Shown here: positions 1 to 7,680 of the stretch, in pieces | Position numbering within the stretch: the first letter of the stretch is position 1 | Layout: each line of letters starts with the position of its first letter | Assembly (NCBI GenBank): GCA_009929375.1 | Contig: SAAO01000033.1 | Span: 1-46,668 of the forward strand | Direction of reading: 5' to 3' | DNA length: 46,668 nt | Source of the DNA: Bacteroidia bacterium | GTDB lineage: Bacteria > Bacteroidota > Bacteroidia > Bacteroidales > Paludibacteraceae | Notes under the pieces: generated by a model | What the model was told of the DNA's origin: nothing | Databases searched by the model: none | The model's input: the letters and a program-made list of their open reading frames with translations, nothing else | Translations under genes and position numbers: made by a program

Positions 1-101
1 ATGGAAAAATTGTTCTCTGAAAATGAAAAACTTACAAAATACTTAAATTTCAAAAACCTACCGCAAGCGGGTTAAATGAAGCTTGCGAAAGTTGAATTAA
101 G
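1..101. other. left-edge sequence not continuous with the following coding fragment
   Basis: This stretch does not continue the reading frame that starts at about 102; an in-frame stop lies at 93-95. It contains a 24-codon open frame (1-75) and a 7-bp inverted repeat, CGCAAGC at 62-68 and GCTTGCG at 81-87. I recognise no product. By comparison with the second repeat of the fragment (near 820-850), coding sequence should continue upstream of 102, so a break lies at about 95-101. Confidence 0.4.
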
Positions 102-977
102 AATATTATCGATCATCCTGACTTTGTATATTGTGGTGCCAACAGTATTCAGATTGGTAGCGAAGAAATCAGAGGTTCGCTTGACTATCCGCTTGGAGGA
201 TTATTGCAACCAAGTACTACTTATCGTGTGAAATTTATGGTTAAAACCACATCACGTTTTAATCTTGGTATCGAACGTTTCGATGGAAACAACAAGATGC
301 TTGTGCCATTGAATACAAACGGTCAATGGGTAGCAATTGATACTACTTTCTCTACCGGAGCTGTTTTCCCCGGAAATCCTGTTATGTATATTAATAACTG
401 GGACGGTGATGGTGGTCAGCTTGGTGTGGCTTATATCGACAACTGGGAACTTTATGCTTCACCTGATAAAAAAATTGTAGCTACCAAAAAGGCACTTGCT
501 TTCGACAACGTTTTCACAACTGCCGAATTCCTGGTAACAGGCAACAATCTTGATGAAGATATTACTATTACTGCTCCTGCAGGAATTACTGTATCACCGG
601 CTACTTTACCAAGTGATGCTATGGTTTCTCCGGTTACAATTACTTTCGATGGAACTACTATCCTTGATGGCGAAATTGTACTTACCAGTGGCGATATAGT
701 AACTTCAGTTAAAGTAAAAACAACCAGTGCTACCGATTGTTACAAACCGCTTGCCGAAGGAAATCTTGTGACTGATCCTCAAATGAACGATCTCAGCAAT
801 TATGCTGTACGCAACACTGTATCGCTTGTAAACATTATAACCGAGCCTGAAAATGTATATTGCGGTGCTCAGTCGATGAAACTGGGTAATGGAAAAAATA
901 CCGATAGTGGTTTCCTTGATTTGCCGTTGGCCGGACTGGTTTCAGCTAACATAGCTTTTAATAGGTGTAAGCGGTGA
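102..977 (+). pseudogene. fragment of a repeat-containing secreted carbohydrate-binding-type protein
   Basis: Frame 3 reads openly from 96 to 977 but has no convincing start. The first ~120 codons look like a jelly-roll carbohydrate-binding module; a typical ending motif is YIDNWELY near codon 120. A ~70-residue beta-sandwich, Ig-like spacer follows. At about 830-945 a second copy of the module begins: VNIITEPENVYCGAQS there matches NIIDHPDFVYCGANS at about 102-146. That second copy stops at about 950, where sequence belonging to the opposite-strand sensor gene begins. The last ~9 codons (951-977) are therefore antisense sensor sequence. Such repeats occur in large secreted Bacteroidota adhesins and glycanases. 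The parent protein and substrate are unknown. The fragment is broken at both ends, either by rearrangement or by assembly of a tandem-repeat gene. Confidence 0.6.
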
Positions 978-3900
978 ACTGGCCATGGTTTCGCGCAGTT
1001 TCTGACGGTTTTCGAGCAGACTGTGAATTTGTGCATCGAGATGTTCCACCGAAAACGGTTTCTCAATATAAGCATCCGCGCCATGTTCCAGTCCTTCGAT
1101 TTTGTATTTTACATCGGTCTTGGCAGTAAGCAAAATTACAGGAATATGGCTGTAGAGAGTGTTTCGCTTTACATAGTCGCAAAATTCGATGCCATCCATT
1201 TCGGGCATCATAATATCACTAATGATAATGTCGGGTGCGAAATTCTCAAGAATTTTTACAGCCTGCTGACCGTTGAATGCCGACATGACGGAGAAATTCT
1301 CCTGAAAGTAATTCAGTAAGAACTGATTCAGTTCCTCATTATCCTCCACAATCAGAAGAGCAGGTAACTCATCGTTTTGCATTACGGTAGTTTTTTTCAG
1401 TACTTCCGGCTCGGCATTGGGCAAAAGCAAAAGCTCATCCATGGTTTCAACAGTCGGAATACTTTCGTACCCGGCTTTTTGATTGATCAAACGTACTGTG
1501 AAAACTGTATATTGATTTTCCACACTTTCCAAACTGATTTTTCCGCCATGAATTTCTACTAATAATTTTGCAAGAGCAAGTCCGAGGCCTGTTCCTGTTT
1601 TTTTAGCCTTTTTGTTCGACGATTGATAAAAAGGTTCGAAAATATGTTCATAATCAGTTTTTTGTATGCCTGTGCCATTGTCGAAAACCTGGATTTCGTA
1701 ATATCCGTTTTCGCTTGTTTGCAGTCTGATTTTCACCTTGTCGCGTGCATATTTTATGGCATTCGAAAGCAAATTTGTCACAATTTTGGTAATACATTCG
1801 GCATCAGCATTTACCATAACCTGTTGTTCGTCTGAAATAAACTTCAGATCGATATTGGCAGACGATGCCGAATAACTGAAATTATCGGTAATATTTGTAA
1901 GCAATTCGGTAATGTTCAATGGCCTGTAGTTTACGGTGTAGCTGTTTTTCTCAGCTTTTCGGAAGTCCAGCAACTGATTGATAAGCGCCAGCAAACGGTT
2001 GGTGTTTCGTTCCATTACGTCCACAAATTCGCCCATTTGTTTGTTGCGGTTTTTCTTTTTGATTGATTCAAGCGGCGCTTTAATCAGGCTCAGCGGCGTT
2101 CTTATTTCGTGAGCAATGTTGGTGAAAAAGTCAATTTTGGCGTTGTACAGGTCGATTTCGCTTTGCGCCTGTATCTTCTCAAGTCTTATCTTTTCTTCTT
2201 TTTCTCTTTTTTTGTGAAGCATATTGTAGTAATAACGAACCGAAACAACAGCCAGGCAAATGTATATAAGATATGCCCACCAGCTTGCCCAAAATGGAGG
2301 CAGAACTCTGATTTTCAGACTTACACCTTCTTCATTCCATATGCCGTCGTTGTTTGATCCTTTTATATGGAGTGTATATCGTCCGGCAGGCAAATTGGTA
2401 TAAGTAATCCTGTGTTCGTTACCGGCCATTATCCATTCCTCATCAAAACCTTCGAGCATGTAGGCGTACTGATTTTTATTCGGAGCACAATAGCTAAGGG
2501 CCACAAAGTCGAAATTTACAACCGATTGGTTGTGCTTAAGTGTTATTCCATTTGTAAATGAAATATTTTGTTCAAGAGGTGAACCGGCTGCACCAATTTC
2601 CACATCTTTGTTGAACAACTGCATATTGGTGATAACCACCGGTGGAACATATTTATTGTCGCGCAGTTCATCCGGAAAAAAGGCATTAAATCCGTTTGTT
2701 CCCCCGAAATAAAGTTTACCGTTACGGGCACGAAATCCCGATTTAAAATTGAATTGATTGCCCTGTAAACCATCAGCTTTGGTAAAAGTTTTCATTTCGA
2801 GTGTTTCGGGATTGAAGCGTGTAAGTCCGCGGTTCGAGCTGAGCCAGAGGTAATCGCGATCGGCTACAATGGTGTAAATCACATTGTTCGGAAGTCCCTG
2901 AGCTGTGCTGAAATTTCTGAATTTCCCTGTTTCGTAAATATATTGCGAGAGCCCGCCACCTTCGGTTCCAAACCAGAGACGCTTTTTGAAATCCTGATAG
3001 ATGAAAATGGCTTTGTTGTGAGCGATTGATTCTTTGTCGGCAGCATCGTGCTGAAATTGCTTCCAGTTTTTTGTTTGCGGATTGTAGCAAAAAACGCCCC
3101 TTCCTGATGCTGCAAACCACATCAATCCGTTGTGATCCTGTAAAATGTCGTAAATAAACGAGTCCCCCAGCGGTTCTGTGATTTTTTCGAAATCGTCGGT
3201 TTCGGCCCGATAGCGAAACAAACCGCCAATAGTACCTATCCAGATAGTTCCGGTTACATCCTTATAAATTGAAAAAACATTGTCGTCCTGCAATGAATTC
3301 GGATCGGAAGTGGATGCGTAATGTTTAAATTTTCCGGTTTTTACATCCAATACATCCAGGCCACCGGCAAACATTCCTATCCACAGTTTATTGCCATCTA
3401 ATAGCAGAGCATGAATATTGCTGTACGACATTTCTTTTTTGTAACTCTTGAATGTCCTGGTTGTTGTATTGAAGTAATTCAGTCCGCCATCTTCTGTGCC
3501 TATCCAAAGATTGCCGGCTTCATCTTCGCAAAACTGGCTTACGGCTTTTCCGGTAACCGAATTAGTGTTGTCGAGCGGGGCATACGATTCGAAAATATAT
3601 GGTTTTGGCGAAATATAATTCACACCGCCAAAATATGATCCGACCCATATTCCTCCTTCTTTATCTCTGTAAATGGAATAAATTGCATTGTCGTTCAGCG
3701 AATGACTATTTGTGGTTGACGATTTGATGACTTTGTATTGGTTCTGATAGCGTTCAAATACAATAAGCCCGTGTTCTGAAGCTACAAGATAGACCCCGGG
3801 TGAATATTCGAACACATCTCTGAAAAAGTAGATCAGTTCTTTCGAAATATCCATCAGAAATTTTTCCGATTTTCCTGTTTTCGGGTCGTAAATAATAAGC

Positions 3901-4625
3901 CCATCGCTGATGGTTCCCATAATCAGATTGCCCTGAGAATCCTCGATTATTTTAAGTACGCTGATATTTGTCCCCTTTTTGGTCGCCTGAAAATTGTAGT
4001 TAATAAAATTGTCCTTGCCCGGATTGTAGCGCGATAAGCCTCCGTTGAGAGTTCCTATCCATACATTTCCCTTGCTATCGCAAAGAATGGAATTTGGATA
4101 GTTGGCCGGTAGTGAGTTTTTATCACCGGGAATGTGATAGTAACAATACAATTTTTCGGTCTCCACATGATAGCGAAAAAGAGCTTCCGAAGTTCCGATC
4201 CAGATATTTCCTTTTTTGTCGTGTGTAATTGAACTTACCGACAGCCTTACCGAGCGGTTATCCGTTGTTTTTTTATCAAAGTACGTGAAGGTGTTCTTCA
4301 GATAATCGTAGAGGTATATGCCTTCTTCAGTGCCAACCCAAATGTTTTTCTTCTGATCTTCATACAGCGCATGTATAAAGCTGTTTTCGAGTGAGTTTTT
4401 TTTGTTTGGTTCTTTGTGAAACACCACAAAGTTCCGTCCATCGAAGCGGTTTAATCCTTCTTTGGTACCAAACCACATAAAACCTTTACTGTCCTGCAAT
4501 GAACAGAAAACCGAGTTTTCCGAAAGACCTTCTTCCACCTTATAATGCCTGAAATTAAAGTCAATAGCCTGAATGTGGTTTATAATTACAAATGCGAAAA
4601 GCAGGAATATAAGTCGGGTTCTCAT
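942..4625 (-). CDS. hybrid two-component system sensor/regulator, truncated before its AraC domain
   Basis: Hybrid two-component systems sense glycan fragments in the periplasm and activate polysaccharide-utilisation genes. Domains in order: a signal peptide (1-20); about 14 two-component propeller blades (WIGT, WVGS-type repeats, about 25-690); a Y_Y_Y domain (about 715-775); a membrane helix (about 784-802); HisKA with phospho-acceptor His839 in HEIRTPLS; a HATPase with N box SNAIKYA, DNGTGI and GTGLGLAL (about 940-1050); and a receiver (about 1090-1210) with Asp1137 in ISDIMMPEMDG and Lys1169. The family normally continues with ~130 residues of AraC-type helix-turn-helix. Here the protein stops after SSPLTPIKS plus three foreign residues, exactly where the linker to that domain should begin. 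It could sense and phosphorylate but has no visible output domain. The start at 4625 is the only ATG giving a clean signal peptide. Confidence 0.9.
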   Translation of the reverse strand: MRTRLIFLLFAFVIINHIQAIDFNFRHYKVEEGLSENSVFCSLQDSKGFMWFGTKEGLNRFDGRNFVVFHKEPNKKNSLENSFIHALYEDQKKNIWVGTEEGIYLYDYLKNTFTYFDKKTTDNRSVRLSVSSITHDKKGNIWIGTSEALFRYHVETEKLYCYYHIPGDKNSLPANYPNSILCDSKGNVWIGTLNGGLSRYNPGKDNFINYNFQATKKGTNISVLKIIEDSQGNLIMGTISDGLIIYDPKTGKSEKFLMDISKELIYFFRDVFEYSPGVYLVASEHGLIVFERYQNQYKVIKSSTTNSHSLNDNAIYSIYRDKEGGIWVGSYFGGVNYISPKPYIFESYAPLDNTNSVTGKAVSQFCEDEAGNLWIGTEDGGLNYFNTTTRTFKSYKKEMSYSNIHALLLDGNKLWIGMFAGGLDVLDVKTGKFKHYASTSDPNSLQDDNVFSIYKDVTGTIWIGTIGGLFRYRAETDDFEKITEPLGDSFIYDILQDHNGLMWFAASGRGVFCYNPQTKNWKQFQHDAADKESIAHNKAIFIYQDFKKRLWFGTEGGGLSQYIYETGKFRNFSTAQGLPNNVIYTIVADRDYLWLSSNRGLTRFNPETLEMKTFTKADGLQGNQFNFKSGFRARNGKLYFGGTNGFNAFFPDELRDNKYVPPVVITNMQLFNKDVEIGAAGSPLEQNISFTNGITLKHNQSVVNFDFVALSYCAPNKNQYAYMLEGFDEEWIMAGNEHRITYTNLPAGRYTLHIKGSNNDGIWNEEGVSLKIRVLPPFWASWWAYLIYICLAVVSVRYYYNMLHKKREKEEKIRLEKIQAQSEIDLYNAKIDFFTNIAHEIRTPLSLIKAPLESIKKKNRNKQMGEFVDVMERNTNRLLALINQLLDFRKAEKNSYTVNYRPLNITELLTNITDNFSYSASSANIDLKFISDEQQVMVNADAECITKIVTNLLSNAIKYARDKVKIRLQTSENGYYEIQVFDNGTGIQKTDYEHIFEPFYQSSNKKAKKTGTGLGLALAKLLVEIHGGKISLESVENQYTVFTVRLINQKAGYESIPTVETMDELLLLPNAEPEVLKKTTVMQNDELPALLIVEDNEELNQFLLNYFQENFSVMSAFNGQQAVKILENFAPDIIISDIMMPEMDGIEFCDYVKRNTLYSHIPVILLTAKTDVKYKIEGLEHGADAYIEKPFSVEHLDAQIHSLLENRQKLRETMASSPLTPIKSYVS
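945..958. other. rearrangement or assembly junction joining two broken genes
   Basis: To the left the plus-strand repeat protein is in mid-domain. To the right the minus-strand sensor gene is cut in the linker before its DNA-binding domain. Both reading frames lose family homology within this ~14-bp interval, so two unrelated loci have been joined here. No insertion sequence or long repeat is visible at the joint. Confidence 0.65.
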
Positions 4626-4740
4626 ATATTTGTTTGTTGTGATGTTCTACATTTATAGATTTTAAGCAGTAGTAAAGGTAATGGTTTCTTTTGGAATAAT
4701 GAAGTGACTGACAAAGCTTTCTGGTCAGTTTATTCAACTG

Positions 4741-4777
4741 AAAATCCTGACATACCGCAAAGTGATGTCAGGATTTT
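4741..4777 (-). terminator. hairpin terminator downstream of the GH127-type gene
   Basis: A perfect 13-bp inverted repeat (4741-4753 and 4765-4777) has an 11-nt loop and ends in TTTT on both strands. It lies ~40 bp beyond the stop of the 4818-7583 gene and upstream of the sensor start, so it separates the two transcripts. Confidence 0.75.
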
Positions 4778-4817
4778 GGATGGATTTATTGAATTGAAAA
4801 TAAAAGCAACATGCTGC

Positions 4818-7583
4818 TTATTCTTTAATGAAACGTGCCTGACAGGCATTATCGTCCGAACTGATACTTAGCAGATATGTGCCTTTTGCAAGTTGACTGG
4901 TATCAAAACGCAAAGATGCGACATTTTTTTCTTTTATTTTTGAGAACAGCAGACTTCCGTTCATGCTTAACATGCTTACCAGAAATTCGTTGTTTACGTC
5001 GTTGTCAAAAGCCACATCGAGATAATTTTTTGCAGGATTGGGATATAAACGGATATTGTCTGCAGTTCGTAAATCCTTCACAGCAGTAGCAGCGCTTGTT
5101 ACCGAAAGATTATCCCAACGGGTAATGGCATTGTAACTACGCACACCCACATGACCTGTTGTATACGAATTGTCGATCAGAGTAATTTTGGCTGTGGCCA
5201 TATCGTCCACAAATATTTTTATCAAATTTCCTTTTGTGGTAATGCGCATTTTGTACCATTGATTTGGCTGAATGTTCATTGATACCGAACGGAGCTGTGT
5301 CCAGCCACCATTGCCTTTGCCGAGAATCACAGACTTGCCTGATGCGCTTATACCAGCATAATATCCGAAATATTCATCGGCTCCCAGCGATAGCTTCGAA
5401 GCTCTGAATATTAATCCTCCATCGCCGTTTTCGTTTACTTTCAGGTCGGCATCGTAAGTGAAATCAGCAAATTGTGTGGAGCTTTGAACCGATTTTGAAC
5501 CGGGGCGTCCCTCCACATTGGTGGATACATATTCACCGTTTTCGACCATGAAACTACCGTTGTAATTCACCCAGCCAATTTGATTTCCATCGTTGAAGTC
5601 ATCGGTGAAAGTACTTGCATTTGCCGCAGGTGTTCCCAATACAGGCAAACAGGTAAGCCGGATGTTTTCAGCACCATAAGGTACAAGCGTCAGTGTTTCT
5701 TCCTGAGCTGTACTTGTTACCGGACCATAAGGAGGATCGAGTGCAAACATATTATTCAGTGCGTAAGTCCATGTGGGCAATTTGCGCGCTTTCACACTGA
5801 GTGTTACCGGTGTGGTAGCCTGAAGATATGGATTAGCGGGCATTTCGTTTTTATTCACTGTAAATGAAGCACCCGGATTTTCGCAATCGATGCTGAAAGC
5901 ATAGTTCCATGCAGTGGTTGGCAGTACTTCAAATTCTTTGAATCCGTTTCCATAATCGGTGCGCATATTCCATTGTTCGCCAATTTTGAGTGAATAAACC
6001 AACGGACCACGTTGTACACTTACCGAATTATTGACTTCCTCATTAATAATAATGTGCATAGGGAATTTCAGAGTAATAAGGTCACCATTCTTCCAGCTTC
6101 GCTGAATGCTGAGAAATTCTCCTGCAGTTACATTGCTCACAGCTACATTATTTACTTCCACCTGAGGATTTTTACACCATGCCGGAATACGAAGTTTTAA
6201 TGGAAATGTTTCCTCCGAATCCATTGTGATTGTCATATTGATGGTTTCGTCGAAAGGATATTGTGTGGCCACATTGATCTGAACTGTTTTGGCATTTCCA
6301 ACTTTTGCAGTTACAGTGTTGGATCCGTAGCTCATAGCTGCAAGTCCGTTGTCGGGTGTGGCTGCCCACATGTTTTTTACGAAATATGGCCATCCCATAT
6401 GCAGGTTAAATCTGCAACACTGATATCCTGAAAACGGTCCGGGAAGTAAGCCATTGTTGTACTCCTGACCAAAATTATTGTCGCCGAATTTACTTTTTAC
6501 CTGATTGGCCTGAGTGTAATACTGAAGACCTTTGAAATCCTTTGAAATTCCACCGGGAAGTGCGTTGAAGGCCACTTTTTCGAGTTGGTCGCCAATGCTT
6601 ACATCGCCCAGAATCATTTGTGAGGTTTCGCATGTCTGCATTTGTTCCACTACCGAACACAATTCCATACCAGTCATAGCCGATCGCCCCGAAACCATTT
6701 CGTGACCCGATTGCATTCCTGAAGGTTGTCCGTGATCGCACATCAAATGTTCGTGACCTTTGTGATACGCATCGCGGTCGGCCTGAAGTTGTGATTTTTG
6801 GTAATAAATGGCGGGCATTTTCATTGCCTGAGGCACATTTACATTGTGCTTTGGCTGAAAATCGCTGCCAAATGCCATAAATCGGTTGTTTGTAAAGATA
6901 TCAGTCCAGTCGTAAGCCTGATTTTTAAGTTTGTCGGCAAGCGTAAGCAAAAAGCTGTCGCCGGTACGGTTGTAAAGCCAGAATACAATTTCAATATTAT
7001 CGCCGGCGCGCGAGCGTCCCCAACTGCTGAGTGGCTGACTGTCGATGTTATTGAGTTGATATTGAAAATATTTGGTAAAAAAAGGAATGATGCGGGAATC
7101 GTTTGTGGCTTCGTAATAATCGCGTATGGCGTATAGCATAGGCATGCGCGCCCACCAGTCGCGGTTGTTCACCGGCCCGAAGAATCCGTTGCTCTGTTGA
7201 TTGTCGACCGACCAGTCGATCCATTTTTTTGCACGGGTTTTCAGTGTTTCGTCGTTGAGTGTATAGGCAAGTGCCACCAGTCCTTTCACGTAGTATGGAG
7301 CCCGTTCCCAGCTATCGCCTGTACCTCCCAGCCAGTCGCAGTTTGTTCCGAGTTCGGTGGCTGTATGATAAATAGTTTCAGAGTAACCGGTAAGACCATT
7401 TTTCTGTAACTCGAGTTGTGTGAGCAGCCAACCTTCGGCTTTAACTGCACCTACAGGTAAGGCGGTGAAAGGTGTCTGGGCAAGAGGCGCTTTATTATTG
7501 ATATAATTCGGGTTTTCTGCATTCAATCCCAACGAAATTATGAGTGAAAATGCAATACTAACTGACTTAAAATGTGATTTCAT
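4818..7583 (-). CDS. GH127/DUF1680-family beta-L-arabinofuranosidase-type hydrolase with T9SS sorting domain
   Basis: Secreted glycoside hydrolase of the DUF1680 group, whose characterised members remove beta-L-arabinofuranose using a zinc-bound cysteine nucleophile. A signal peptide covers residues 1-22. The (alpha/alpha)6-barrel and beta domains run to about 650. The expected zinc ligands are visible: Glu307-x-Cys309 in MELCSVVE and Cys389-Cys390 in GYQCCRFN, the second or neighbouring Cys being the nucleophile. Residues ~665-825 form a concanavalin/DUF1080-like jelly roll (begins DDFNDGNQIGWVNY), probably a carbohydrate-binding or accessory domain. The last ~75 residues (LYPNPAKNYLDV to RFIKE) form a type A T9SS sorting domain, so the enzyme should be exported through the outer membrane and retained on or released from the surface. 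At 921 aa it is longer than core GH127 enzymes (~650 aa) because of the two C-terminal modules. Exact substrate is inferred only. Confidence 0.88.
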   Translation of the reverse strand: MKSHFKSVSIAFSLIISLGLNAENPNYINNKAPLAQTPFTALPVGAVKAEGWLLTQLELQKNGLTGYSETIYHTATELGTNCDWLGGTGDSWERAPYYVKGLVALAYTLNDETLKTRAKKWIDWSVDNQQSNGFFGPVNNRDWWARMPMLYAIRDYYEATNDSRIIPFFTKYFQYQLNNIDSQPLSSWGRSRAGDNIEIVFWLYNRTGDSFLLTLADKLKNQAYDWTDIFTNNRFMAFGSDFQPKHNVNVPQAMKMPAIYYQKSQLQADRDAYHKGHEHLMCDHGQPSGMQSGHEMVSGRSAMTGMELCSVVEQMQTCETSQMILGDVSIGDQLEKVAFNALPGGISKDFKGLQYYTQANQVKSKFGDNNFGQEYNNGLLPGPFSGYQCCRFNLHMGWPYFVKNMWAATPDNGLAAMSYGSNTVTAKVGNAKTVQINVATQYPFDETINMTITMDSEETFPLKLRIPAWCKNPQVEVNNVAVSNVTAGEFLSIQRSWKNGDLITLKFPMHIIINEEVNNSVSVQRGPLVYSLKIGEQWNMRTDYGNGFKEFEVLPTTAWNYAFSIDCENPGASFTVNKNEMPANPYLQATTPVTLSVKARKLPTWTYALNNMFALDPPYGPVTSTAQEETLTLVPYGAENIRLTCLPVLGTPAANASTFTDDFNDGNQIGWVNYNGSFMVENGEYVSTNVEGRPGSKSVQSSTQFADFTYDADLKVNENGDGGLIFRASKLSLGADEYFGYYAGISASGKSVILGKGNGGWTQLRSVSMNIQPNQWYKMRITTKGNLIKIFVDDMATAKITLIDNSYTTGHVGVRSYNAITRWDNLSVTSAATAVKDLRTADNIRLYPNPAKNYLDVAFDNDVNNEFLVSMLSMNGSLLFSKIKEKNVASLRFDTSQLAKGTYLLSISSDDNACQARFIKE

Positions 7584-7602
7584 ATAGATTTGCTTTTGGT
7601 TG

Positions 7603-7652
7603 AAAAAGGAAAAGAAACCATCTTTTTGTAACAGATATTTCTTTTCCTTTTT
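7603..7652 (-). terminator. hairpin terminator between the GH2 and GH127 genes
   Basis: The 15-bp inverted repeat (7603-7617 and 7638-7652) is A/G-rich on one arm and T/C-rich on the other. It lies just beyond the GH2 stop at 7681 and 20 bp before the GH127 start at 7583. It should end or attenuate the GH2 transcript, with a U-rich 3' side on the minus strand. Confidence 0.65.
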
Positions 7653-7680
7653 TGTTGTAATAATCAGTCTGTGAGAACGA

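Noticed and set aside
1-75. 24-codon open frame at the left edge
   Set aside because: Too short, no homology recognised, and it sits at a window edge next to a discontinuity.
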